Assembly (NCBI GenBank): GCA_023394045.1
Contig: JAEXBN010000003.1
Span: forward strand, 1 to 36,237
DNA length: 36,237 bases
Reading direction: 5' to 3'
Source: Bacillota bacterium
Lineage (GTDB): Bacteria; Bacillota; Clostridia; Tissierellales; Peptoniphilaceae
Numbering within the stretch: position 1 is the first letter of the stretch; each line of letters starts with the position of its first letter. The position numbers and the translations under genes are program-made. The notes below the pieces were generated by a model. It worked only from the letters and a program-made list of their open reading frames with translations. It made no database searches and had not been told where the DNA came from. Shown piece by piece: positions 16,737-24,705 of this stretch.

Positions 16737-17006
16737 TTATTCTGCTGATACGGTATTCAGGCGTTTCTGCAAACGACTGATGGTCCGGCTGGCTGCATTC
16801 TTCGAAACTGCGCTGCCCAGCGAGGCGCGTTTCAGCTTGCGATCGATGACCTTAAGGACTTCCTGCGCATCCTGAGGTGAGTTCTCCTGCAACGCCGCAT
16901 CAAACTTCTTAATGTATGTTTTGATCTCTGAGCGCTTGCTGCGATTGCGCATCCGATTGCGTTCCGCCACCTCGACACGTTTTTTTGCCGATTTAATGTT
17001 TGCCAA
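16737..17006 (-). CDS. rpsT: 30S ribosomal protein S20
   Basis: A primary rRNA-binding protein of the small subunit. The 89-residue product reads MANIKSAKKRVEVAERNR at the start, with the conserved basic helices (KRSEIKTYIKKFDAAL) and the C-terminal NAASRTISRLQKRL, and matches the family length. The start codon is TTG at 17006, with GGAGGTG six bases upstream. Longer in-frame extensions have no support, because they would run through the promoter. A rare start codon for S20 is also known in E. coli (UUG). The gene is monocistronic between its own promoter and terminator. Confidence 0.96.
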   Translation of the reverse strand: MANIKSAKKRVEVAERNRMRNRSKRSEIKTYIKKFDAALQENSPQDAQEVLKVIDRKLKRASLGSAVSKNAASRTISRLQKRLNTVSAE

Positions 17007-17048
17007 TGTGCTCACCTCCTTCGGTGTGATAATTTTAGATACCGAGAA

Positions 17049-17077
17049 ATCATAACATAGCATGGCGTTCCGCGCAA
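17049..17077 (-). promoter_or_regulatory. Predicted promoter of rpsT
   Basis: Minus-strand TTGCGC (17077-17072), 17-base spacer, TATGAT (17054-17049). The mRNA leader of about 36 bases includes CGGT/ACCG arms that could fold next to the ribosome binding site. Confidence 0.7.
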
Positions 17078-17145
17078 GCCGTTCCCTGAAATTCCAATGG
17101 CATGTCGATTCGCCAAGATCGTTGAAAAATTTCTCTTCGATTGGG

Positions 17146-17167
17146 CAATAATAGATCAATAATAGAT
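17146..17167. repeat. Tandem 11-bp duplication upstream of gnd
   Basis: CAATAATAGAT occurs twice head to tail (17146-17156, 17157-17167) in the AT-rich gap between rpsT and gnd. Each copy holds a -10-like AATAAT/TAATAG. No convincing -35 partner is seen apart from TTGAAA at 17122, 19 bases before the first AATAAT. Confidence 0.7.
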
Positions 17168-17238
17168 AAAGAAGCAAGATCCACTTACTGGAACATCCTG
17201 GATCCATCCGGACATAGACAGAAAAGAAGGAGAACCAA

Positions 17239-18780
17239 ATGGAATGGAAAGCATCATCCTGCGATATCGCTGTTCTGGGAATGGCGGTCATGGGAAAAAA
17301 TCTCGCGCTGAATTTCGCCGATCATGGAGCCCAAGTCGCCATCTATAATCGCACCACTGCCCGCGCACAAGATGCCGCCATACAGCATCCCGAACAGCAC
17401 CTGATGCTGAGCGAGACGCTCCCGCAACTCGTTGCCTCGCTGAAGCGCCCTCGCTGCCTTCTGATGATGGTGAAAGCAGGCGAAGCGGTCGATATGCTGA
17501 TCGAACAGCTGATTCCGCTGCTGGAACCTGGAGACATTCTGATGGACGGCGGAAACTCCTACTTCAAAGACACCGCGCGCCGAGAAGCATCCGTGCAATC
17601 CAAAGGCATTCTCTACCTCGGGGTCGGAGTCTCCGGAGGAGAAGAAGGCGCCCGAAGGGGACCGGCGATCATGCCTGGGGGAAGTCAAAGCGCCTATGCA
17701 TCTGCGGGACCCCTTCTGGAACGCATCGCCGCTCAGGCTCCAGATGGAACGCCATGCTGTGCGTATATGGGATCAGGAGGCGCCGGACACTATGTCAAAA
17801 TGGTTCACAACGGGATTGAATATGCCGATATGCAGCTGTTAGCCGAGCTGGTTCAGGTGCTGCGTGCCCTAGGGTGGACGGAAGAGGCCATCGCTTCATG
17901 GCTGGAATCTTGGGAAGAAAGTGACCTCGCCTCATATCTCAGCCAAATCACCGCAATCATTCTTCGTGAAAAAGATCCGGGACTCGCCAGCGACCGTCTT
18001 CCGGATCCCGATTCCTTTGCGCTGAGCCCCACGGCACGATCAGCCGGATCCGATCCGAAAAGCAAACTGCTGCTTTCCCATATTTTGGATCTTTCATTAC
18101 AAAAAGGCACCGGAAAATGGACGAATCAGGAGGCCATTCACCTCGGCGTCGATCTGTCGGTTCTCGCTTCCGGCTTGAACGCGCGGTTCATGAGCGAAGA
18201 AAAAGAGCTCCGCGTTGAAACATCAACCTTTTGGTCGTCCAAGATGATGCCCCCAGAGGCGGACAAAGACGAAGCCACCCTGCCTTCTCGTTTCAAACAA
18301 AACCCGTGGAGCAAAGAAGACATCGGACGCGCCTTCCTTCTCGCCCGCCTCACCGCCTATGCACAAGGATTTTATCTCTATCGCAAGGCATCTGCTGCCT
18401 ACGGCTGGACGCTTCCTTATCGAGACATTGCCGCAACATTTCGAAATGGCTGCATCATCCGTTCCGCCCTCCTCGAATCCATTATGAAGGCTTTTGATGA
18501 GCAGCCAGACCTTCCTCATCTTCTGCTTTCAGAACAATTTATGAGCATCTTGTCCAAAGGTCTCCTTCCCTTGAGGCGTTTAAGCATCTTCGGGCGCCTG
18601 CATCACCTTGCCCTGCCCGCCTTCAACGCTTCCCTCACCTATCTGGATGCCTTGAGCGAAGAGCGCGGAACCGGGAACCTCATTGCGGCACAGCGCGATT
18701 ACTTTGGGGCGCATCAATTCCGCCGCATTGAAGGTCCTGGGCTCTACCATCACAAATGGCCGGGCGCCACGGAGGAATAA
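17239..18780 (+). CDS. gnd: 6-phosphogluconate dehydrogenase (decarboxylating)
   Basis: Oxidises 6-phosphogluconate to ribulose-5-phosphate and CO2 with NADP+, the third step of the oxidative pentose phosphate pathway. Visible are the nucleotide-binding GMAVMGKNLALN (about residues 14-25), NRT after the second strand (typical of NADP preference), DGGNSYFKDT, GVSGGEEGARRGPAIMPGG, and the catalytic block YVKMVHNGIEYADMQL with K187 and E194. The C-terminal domain has QKGTGKWT and GCIIRSALL. At 513 residues it is about 30-40 longer than usual; most of the excess is an insertion around residues 247-275, before QKGTGKW. The ATG at 17239 follows AAGGAG. zwf starts two bases after its stop, so the pair is an operon. 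Confidence 0.95.
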   Translation: MEWKASSCDIAVLGMAVMGKNLALNFADHGAQVAIYNRTTARAQDAAIQHPEQHLMLSETLPQLVASLKRPRCLLMMVKAGEAVDMLIEQLIPLLEPGDILMDGGNSYFKDTARREASVQSKGILYLGVGVSGGEEGARRGPAIMPGGSQSAYASAGPLLERIAAQAPDGTPCCAYMGSGGAGHYVKMVHNGIEYADMQLLAELVQVLRALGWTEEAIASWLESWEESDLASYLSQITAIILREKDPGLASDRLPDPDSFALSPTARSAGSDPKSKLLLSHILDLSLQKGTGKWTNQEAIHLGVDLSVLASGLNARFMSEEKELRVETSTFWSSKMMPPEADKDEATLPSRFKQNPWSKEDIGRAFLLARLTAYAQGFYLYRKASAAYGWTLPYRDIAATFRNGCIIRSALLESIMKAFDEQPDLPHLLLSEQFMSILSKGLLPLRRLSIFGRLHHLALPAFNASLTYLDALSEERGTGNLIAAQRDYFGAHQFRRIEGPGLYHHKWPGATEE

Positions 18781-18782
18781 CC

Positions 18783-20258
18783 ATGGATCAGGTCACCTAT
18801 ACGATCTTCGGCGCCACTGGAGATTTAAGCTATCGCAAGCTTTTCCCCGCCTTTTACAATTTGTTTTCCCGCGGCATGATCGGAAAACAGGTGCGTTTTC
18901 TTGCGCTGGGGCGCCGCGAATGGTCGCGCGGCGATTATCTGGATCAGATTCGCCCATGGATCGAAAAGTTCGCCCGATTCCCGGTGAGCGATGAAACTTT
19001 TCATGCCTTCGCGGAGCATGTGGACTACCTCAAAATGCAATTTACCGAGCTGAACGATTATGATCTGCTCACCGCCTACTACGCAAAGGAATGCTGTACC
19101 ACCACGCATATCTTTTATTTCGCCGTAGCCCCTCAATATTTCGCCTTGATCGGCCACGCTCTTGCGACACGCGTCGGACTCACGGGGACGCGCCGCGTCA
19201 TCATCGAAAAGCCATTCGGAGAAGATCTCAACGATGCCAAGGAAATCACCTGGAAACTATCCCAAGTGTTTGGCATGGATAATATTTTCCATATCGATCA
19301 CTACTTGGGCAAAGAAATGGTGCAGAGCATTCTGACGCTCCGACAGAAAAATGCAATTTTCCGCTCTGCCTGGGATCGGCGATCCATCGCATCCGTGGAG
19401 ATCAGCGCACTGGAAACGCTCGATATCGGTCAGCGCGGAGGCTACTACGATAAAACCGGAGCGCTGAAAGACATGATCCAGGGGCATCTTTTCCAGATCC
19501 TGACCGTCTTTGCCATGGAGGGATCCGATGAAGATCCCCTGGCGCTCCAGCAGGCACAGATTGAGCTTCTGGACGACCTCAGACCGCCGCAGGATGTGGA
19601 GCATCACCTCGTCCTTGGACAATATCAAGGATATCGGGAGGCAAAAAATGTGGCGCCGGACTCTCGCACTGAGACCTTTGCCGCGCTGAAAGTCTATATT
19701 GATAATGCCCGCTGGCTGGGCGTTCCCTTCTATCTGCGCAGCGGAAAAGCGCTGACCGAACAGAGAACGTTCATTGTCGTACAGTTCAAGCCCTTCGCAG
19801 ACGCGGATCCCAACCTCCTGACGATAGAAATTCAGCCCGACGAACGCATGGAGCTCTCTTTCTCCATGAAACGTCCGGGAGACAGCCGCCGGCCCGAAAC
19901 CGTCACGATGGATTTTCACCATGACCAAATGATGAATTCGCAGGCCAACACCCCAGAGGCCTATGAGCGCCTTCTTCATGCTGCCTATGAAGGAAAAAAA
20001 GAATATTTCTCTCCGTGGATGCAAATTGAAAAAATCTGGACATGGATGCATCTGCTTCGAAGGGAAGCCGAACAAGCTCACATGCAGCCTGAAATCTATG
20101 CTCCAGGCAGCGCCGGTCCAAAAGGTGCGGATCTTCTGCTGGCGCGCGATGGAATGCACTGGCACAACGTCTATCCGGCAATCTCTCGATCGGAACCATG
20201 CTCACAGCAAAAACAACAGAGCACCCCAACATCACAAGGAGAAGAACATGTGGATTGA
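18783..20258 (+). CDS. zwf: Glucose-6-phosphate 1-dehydrogenase
   Basis: Makes 6-phosphogluconolactone and NADPH, the entry step to the oxidative pentose phosphate pathway. The 491-residue protein shows FGATGDLSYRKLFPA (nucleotide binding, residues 9-23), RVIIEKPFGEDL (about 138-149), the active-site signature HIDHYLGKEMVQ (170-181), and the later GYYDKTGALKDMIQGHLFQ and FYLRSGKAL. The ATG at 18783 has GGAGGA eight bases before it; an in-frame upstream start inside gnd is not needed. No lactonase (pgl) gene follows; the next gene is a cyclase-family protein that overlaps the zwf end by 11 bases. Confidence 0.96.
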   Translation: MDQVTYTIFGATGDLSYRKLFPAFYNLFSRGMIGKQVRFLALGRREWSRGDYLDQIRPWIEKFARFPVSDETFHAFAEHVDYLKMQFTELNDYDLLTAYYAKECCTTTHIFYFAVAPQYFALIGHALATRVGLTGTRRVIIEKPFGEDLNDAKEITWKLSQVFGMDNIFHIDHYLGKEMVQSILTLRQKNAIFRSAWDRRSIASVEISALETLDIGQRGGYYDKTGALKDMIQGHLFQILTVFAMEGSDEDPLALQQAQIELLDDLRPPQDVEHHLVLGQYQGYREAKNVAPDSRTETFAALKVYIDNARWLGVPFYLRSGKALTEQRTFIVVQFKPFADADPNLLTIEIQPDERMELSFSMKRPGDSRRPETVTMDFHHDQMMNSQANTPEAYERLLHAAYEGKKEYFSPWMQIEKIWTWMHLLRREAEQAHMQPEIYAPGSAGPKGADLLLARDGMHWHNVYPAISRSEPCSQQKQQSTPTSQGEEHVD

Positions 20259-20910
20259 TATCAGCCGCCCCATCGAAGAAGGAATGGCCGTTTATAAAAA
20301 CCGTAAAAATAAGCAGCCCCGCATTGAAATTCAATCGTGCTATCACGAAACGGGGATCAATGAATCGGCGATCTTCCTCAACCTTCATACCGGAACTCAC
20401 ATGGATGCCCCCTATCACCGGCTGCCCCATGGGAAAACCATTGATGCCGTGGATCCCACGCTCTTCATCGGACCCTGCCGAGTCATCGATCTATCCGCTC
20501 TGGAGCGCCGCATTGAAGCCGAGGATCTGAGCCCTCATCACATTCAAAAAGGAGAATGCATTCTATTGCGAACCCGCAATTCTCTGGAAGAGGAATATTC
20601 CCCCTCGTTCATTTGCCTTCTTCCCTCAGCCGCTGACTATCTCCGCCATATTGGCATCCGTGGAGTCGGCATCGACGCGATGAGCGTGGAACGCGATGAT
20701 CCTGCACATCCGGTGCATGAAATTCTTCTGAATGCCGGCATCGGGATCCTCGAAGACATCCGTTTGAAAAATGTAAAGGCGGGCGACTGGGAAATCATGG
20801 CGATTCCGCTTCGCCTCTCGGGACGCGATGCCTCCCCCTGCCGCGCACTGCTTTTTCCGCCTTCCACTCGGACAGATCTGCCTCTTCCGGAAGAGGCTCA
20901 GGAGCCTTGA
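20248..20910 (+). CDS. Cyclase/kynurenine-formamidase-like metal-dependent hydrolase (PF04199 family)
   Basis: A 220-residue protein that starts WIDISRPIEEGMAVY and carries the family's metal-binding signature NLHTGTHMDAPYHRL (about residues 47-61) and the later GVGIDAMSVERDDPAHPVHEILL, where the GxDxxS segment and a final His complete the usual site. Family members hydrolyse amides, lactams or related rings (kynurenine formamidase KynB, isatin hydrolase) or have unknown roles; no kynurenine pathway genes are seen here, so the substrate is unknown. The ATG at 20248 has AAGGAG upstream and lies inside the last codons of zwf (11-base overlap), which implies translational coupling with the pentose phosphate genes. 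A lactone-type role near zwf is tempting but is only a guess. Confidence 0.85.
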   Translation: MWIDISRPIEEGMAVYKNRKNKQPRIEIQSCYHETGINESAIFLNLHTGTHMDAPYHRLPHGKTIDAVDPTLFIGPCRVIDLSALERRIEAEDLSPHHIQKGECILLRTRNSLEEEYSPSFICLLPSAADYLRHIGIRGVGIDAMSVERDDPAHPVHEILLNAGIGILEDIRLKNVKAGDWEIMAIPLRLSGRDASPCRALLFPPSTRTDLPLPEEAQEP

Positions 20911-20940
20911 CTTGATCCGCTTCGACCGGATCAAGATCAA
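20907..20940. other. Inverted repeat between the converging cyclase and holA genes
   Basis: CTTGATCCG (20911-20919) and CGGATCAAG (20927-20935) form a 9-bp stem with a 7-base loop, extendable by TTGA/TCAA across a one-base bulge. It spans the whole gap between the two stop codons. Neither side has a proper T-run, so it may end both transcripts only weakly or protect 3' ends. Confidence 0.6.
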
Positions 20941-21992
20941 AAATGAAAGCGCTGCGGTTCAACGGGATGATCCAAGCGCAGCAAAAAGCGCCTCAGCTCT
21001 TCATCCATGGCAAAGGGGACCGTCTTCATCCGCCGTTCCATATCAAACAATAAATCAAACAAGTTCAACAGCTCTTCCGGATGGTAGGAATCATTGACCA
21101 TCCGGATCTTTTTATATGCAAATGGTTTTAAGTTAAGCCTCTGCTGAATATCGCGCGGACTGATTCCCGCGCGCGCCGCCCGCGACACGCCAATCATCAG
21201 CCGCACCTGACGAACGACAAGGTAAAATAATCCAACAGGATCCTCTCCCAGTGCCAGATAACCTTCATACAGATGCAGGGCGCGATCCGCCTGGCGCAGC
21301 GTAATGGCATCCATCAGGGCAAAAACATTCCTCTCCTGGGGAGTCATGCTCCCCTCGCGAACCTGGTCTGAGGACAAAACGCCCTGATCCGCGAGCGCCG
21401 CAACACGATCCGTAAGATTCGCCACATCATACAGCGTCTTTCCCGCTTTGGGCTCCAAATATTCACTGAGCTCCCCGAGCAGCGCAATGGCGCGTGAATC
21501 GGCGCGCACCCCCATCGAACGCAGCCGCTTTTCAATAAAACGTGAAAGCGCCAGGGCGTTTAAGCGTAAGATTTCCACACGCTCCAGCTCCGGCTGCATC
21601 TGTTTATAAAGTTTCCCGGCAAAGGGCTTTTCTCCATCGTACTCCAGAACGAGAAGCACATGCTGAGGGAGGGAGACCACGCAATCCACGATCGCCTGCA
21701 GCAACGCACCTTGCTTTGTGACATCCTCTTTATCCAATGGCGTGTGCTCCACCACAACCACCCGGCGTGGCGCAAAAAGGGGCAAAGTTTCCACCGCTGC
21801 CGTAAATTCTTCCGCGGTCAGCGCCCGTCCATTGAGGCAAACATAATTGAAGGAAAGGCGCTCTCCGCCAAGCACATCCGATTGCAAAACTTGTTTCATG
21901 CCTTCCCAAAGGAACGGCTCCGTCACCGTACACAGAAGAAAGCGTCCCGGCTGGTTCGCATCAACGTTCCGAATCCATTCAACATAATTCAT
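20937..21992 (-). CDS. holA: DNA polymerase III subunit delta
   Basis: The delta subunit opens the sliding clamp as part of the clamp loader. The 351-residue product shows the usual family pattern: an N-terminal degenerate AAA+ region with PLFAPRRVVVVEHTPL and VLLVLEYDG, a middle segment (LSEYLEPKAGKTLYDVANLT) and the C-terminal collar helices (GLFYLVVRQVRLMIGVSRAARAGISPRDIQQRLNLKPFAYKKI, residues about 270-315 as one block of consecutive parts). No intact Walker A motif is present, as expected for delta. The ATG at 21992 has GAGG five bases before it, immediately after the potD stop codon. In many Firmicutes holA lies by comEC and rpsT; here it is the last gene of the pot operon. Confidence 0.88.
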   Translation of the reverse strand: MNYVEWIRNVDANQPGRFLLCTVTEPFLWEGMKQVLQSDVLGGERLSFNYVCLNGRALTAEEFTAAVETLPLFAPRRVVVVEHTPLDKEDVTKQGALLQAIVDCVVSLPQHVLLVLEYDGEKPFAGKLYKQMQPELERVEILRLNALALSRFIEKRLRSMGVRADSRAIALLGELSEYLEPKAGKTLYDVANLTDRVAALADQGVLSSDQVREGSMTPQERNVFALMDAITLRQADRALHLYEGYLALGEDPVGLFYLVVRQVRLMIGVSRAARAGISPRDIQQRLNLKPFAYKKIRMVNDSYHPEELLNLFDLLFDMERRMKTVPFAMDEELRRFLLRLDHPVEPQRFHF

Positions 21993-21999
21993 CGTCGCC

Positions 22000-23073
22000 T
22001 CACTGATTTTTGACATCCTGCCAGAGTTGGTCGTAAATTTCGACATAATCGCTCAGGTAAGTGAACACCTCCGCATTTCGATAGGCTTCCGGATCCGGAT
22101 AGGCCACCGGGGAATCCCTCAATTCCGGAGGAAGAAGGGCGCGTCCCGCTTCACTCGGCAGCGAATAGCCGACCCACTCCGCGTTTTGCGCCATCACATC
22201 CGGCTGCAGCATGAAATTGATGAATTTTTCCGCATTCTCCTTATGTTTGGCGCCTTTTGGAATCGCAAAAACATCAAACCAGAGATTCCCGCCCTCGTGC
22301 GGAATCGCATAATCCAAATCCGGATTTTCCTGCATCGCTGCCAGCGCATCACCCGAATACATCACCGCCATCGCATTTTCGCCATTAATCATAATATCTT
22401 TCGTCTGATCGACAAGATAGGCATAAACCAGCGGATATTGGCGAATCAAATCCTCTTTGGCCTGATTCAGCTCATCCATATTTTTTGAATTCGGCGATGC
22501 CCCCGCACGCACTAACCCGATCATCAGAGAATCTCTGGAAGAATCAAGCATGATGATTTGTCGGGCATATTTGGGATTCCATAAGATATCCCACGAAGTA
22601 ACCGGATCCGACACCAGCTTCTTATTATATAGAATGCCCACGGTCCCCCAAAAATAAGGGACGGAATACTTTTGTTCCGGATCATAGTCCATATGCATAA
22701 AACGCGCATCAATATTTTTCAGGTTGGGGATACGTGCTGCATCGATGGGCAGCAGCATCTCCTCCTCCACCATCCGCTGCAACATGTACTCCGAGGGAAC
22801 AACCACATCGTAGCTGGCGCCGCCCTTCTTGAGCTTGACATACATATCTTCATTGGTCGCGTAATTGGAATAAATGACATCGATGCCGGTTTCCTCTTCA
22901 AAACGATCGACAAGTTCCGGATCAATATATTCCCCCCAATTGTAGACATTGACGACCGCCTCATTCTTTTCGGACACCTGTTCCGAACGGCACCCTCCAA
23001 GGCTGGGAATCAGCGCCAGCAGCATGGCCATGAGAACGAAGGAACCGGCCCACCTTCTCTTTTCGCCCCTCAT
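22000..23073 (-). CDS. potD: Spermidine/putrescine-binding lipoprotein PotD
   Basis: The extracellular substrate-binding component of a PotABCD polyamine importer. The 357-residue protein has a lipoprotein signal peptide: basic start, hydrophobic core, lipobox LGGC with the lipid-modified Cys at residue 28. The mature protein starts with VNVYNWGEYIDPELVDRFEEETG, the classic PotD/PotF opening, and has YDVVVPSEYMLQRM, WGTVGILYNKKLV, SWDILWNPKY and GNLWFDVFAIPKGAKH. Putrescine versus spermidine preference is not decided. Its ATG overlaps the potC stop codon by four bases. Confidence 0.95.
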   Translation of the reverse strand: MRGEKRRWAGSFVLMAMLLALIPSLGGCRSEQVSEKNEAVVNVYNWGEYIDPELVDRFEEETGIDVIYSNYATNEDMYVKLKKGGASYDVVVPSEYMLQRMVEEEMLLPIDAARIPNLKNIDARFMHMDYDPEQKYSVPYFWGTVGILYNKKLVSDPVTSWDILWNPKYARQIIMLDSSRDSLMIGLVRAGASPNSKNMDELNQAKEDLIRQYPLVYAYLVDQTKDIMINGENAMAVMYSGDALAAMQENPDLDYAIPHEGGNLWFDVFAIPKGAKHKENAEKFINFMLQPDVMAQNAEWVGYSLPSEAGRALLPPELRDSPVAYPDPEAYRNAEVFTYLSDYVEIYDQLWQDVKNQ

Positions 23074-23849
23074 CCTTCACTTCCTTCCTCATTGCGTGAG
23101 CGCAGATTCATGACCACCAAAAGCAGACACATCGTCACGAACATGAGCGTTGACAGCGCATTCACTTCAGGGTTGATGCCTCGCCTCGCCATGGAATAGA
23201 CGAGCGTCGAAACGGTCTCCACGCCATTTCCCGTATTGAAGAAAGAAATCACAAAATCATCAATGGACATCGTAAAGCCCATCAAGGCTCCCGACAAAAT
23301 CCCGCCCTGTAGAAAAGGCAAAATCACATAGCGCATGGTCTGCATCGGCGTAGCGCCCAAATCCATCGCCGCTTCCGGCAATTCATCCGGCATCTGCTGC
23401 ATGCGCGGAAGAATGGACAGCACCACATAGGGAATCACAAAAGCGATATGCGACAGAAGCACAGAGGTGTACCCCGGCTCCATTCCGATCACGCCAAACA
23501 AGACCATGAATCCAATGGCGGTTACGATGTCCGGATTTAAGACGATCACCTGATTGATCAGGAGCATGGCCGTGCGTGAGCGGCGCCGAAAATAGGCGAT
23601 TCCTATCGTTCCGAAGGTGCCAATCACCGTCCCGACCGCCGTAGCGATCACCGCGATCGATATCGTGTTTTTCAGAGCATTCAAAATTTCATCATTATGG
23701 AGCAAGGATTGATACCAGGTCAGCGAAAACCCTTCCCATGCGCCCCGCGTCTGTCCGGCATTAAAAGAAAAAACGATGAGAACCGCAATCGGCGCATACA
23801 GAAACAAATAAACCAGCACCAGAAAAAAGCGCCGCAACATCTTAGTCAT
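23070..23849 (-). CDS. potC: Spermidine/putrescine ABC transporter permease PotC
   Basis: One of two inner channel subunits of the polyamine importer. The 259-residue protein has about six membrane segments and the EAA loop that contacts the ATPase (ELPEAAMDLGATPMQTMRYVILP). The start YLFLYAPIAVLIVFSFN and the segment SIDDFVISFFNTG are typical for PotC. It overlaps potB by eight bases and potD by four. Confidence 0.95.
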   Translation of the reverse strand: MTKMLRRFFLVLVYLFLYAPIAVLIVFSFNAGQTRGAWEGFSLTWYQSLLHNDEILNALKNTISIAVIATAVGTVIGTFGTIGIAYFRRRSRTAMLLINQVIVLNPDIVTAIGFMVLFGVIGMEPGYTSVLLSHIAFVIPYVVLSILPRMQQMPDELPEAAMDLGATPMQTMRYVILPFLQGGILSGALMGFTMSIDDFVISFFNTGNGVETVSTLVYSMARRGINPEVNALSTLMFVTMCLLLVVMNLRSRNEEGSEG

Positions 23850-24705
23850 AAATCACGCCCTCCTCTGCTTCCTCTTCAAGTTCTGCCGCCGTCATAAACG
23901 AGCCCTGCGCATGCGTCTCCTTCTCTCGTCCGAAAATCAATGAAACGCCCAGAAAAACCATGAGTAGCATCGCCATGGATGAGCCATAATGCCAATTCCC
24001 AGTCACCGTAAATTGCTGTTCGATCACATTTCCAATCAGGTTCGTCTTGTTTCCTCCCAGAAGCGCCGTGATTTCAAAGGTCGAAATGGCCGGAATAAAG
24101 ACCATGGAAATGCCTGAAGCGATCCCCGGAAGCGATAACGGCAAGGTCACGGAAAAAAACGAGCGCTTCGGGTCTGCGCCGAGATCCGCCGCCGCCTCCA
24201 ACAAGCTTCGATCCATCTTCTCCAATGAAGTAAAAATTGGAAGAATCATGAAGGGCAAAAAATTATAGACCATCCCCAGCACGACTGCCGTTTCGGTGTA
24301 AAGCACATCGACCGGCGCCAATCCCAGCGCCGTCAGCAGCGTGTTCAAAATCCCTTCTCGCGAAAGAATGGTGATCCAGGCGTAGGTGCGCAAAAGAAAG
24401 TTCATCCACATCGGAATAATGATCAGCATCAGAAGAATCGGACGATGATGCACTCCGGAATGCGCCATAAAATACGCCATCGGATACCCGATGAGGAAGC
24501 AGAGCAATGTGGTGGTCAATGCAATCCGAATCGATCGAAACAGAGTTCTTACCGCATTTCCCGAAAAAAATTGTTGAAAATTGGCCAACGAGAGGCTTCC
24601 GTCCGCCGAGGTTAAACCATAATAGAAAATCATCCCCAACGGAATCAGGACAAAGATCAGCGCCCACAGCAAATACGGGCTGCTCCACCCGCGTAAGCGC
24701 TTCAT
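23842..24705 (-). CDS. potB: Spermidine/putrescine ABC transporter permease PotB
   Basis: The second channel subunit, about six membrane segments in 287 residues. Typical stretches are LLWALIFVLIPLGMIFYYG, MWMNFLLRTYAW and the EAA loop LLEAAADLGADPKRSFFSVTLPLSLPGI (residues about 190-217). The ATG at 24705 overlaps the potA stop codon (ATGA) and has AAGGGGG upstream; the longer frame would start inside potA and lacks support. The C-terminus carries an acidic tail (ELEEEAEEG). Confidence 0.95.
   Translation of the reverse strand: MKRLRGWSSPYLLWALIFVLIPLGMIFYYGLTSADGSLSLANFQQFFSGNAVRTLFRSIRIALTTTLLCFLIGYPMAYFMAHSGVHHRPILLMLIIIPMWMNFLLRTYAWITILSREGILNTLLTALGLAPVDVLYTETAVVLGMVYNFLPFMILPIFTSLEKMDRSLLEAAADLGADPKRSFFSVTLPLSLPGIASGISMVFIPAISTFEITALLGGNKTNLIGNVIEQQFTVTGNWHYGSSMAMLLMVFLGVSLIFGREKETHAQGSFMTAAELEEEAEEGVIYD

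Noticed and set aside
19257..20165. 302-codon minus-strand open frame opposite zwf
   Set aside because: Shadow of zwf; no motif or ribosome binding site.
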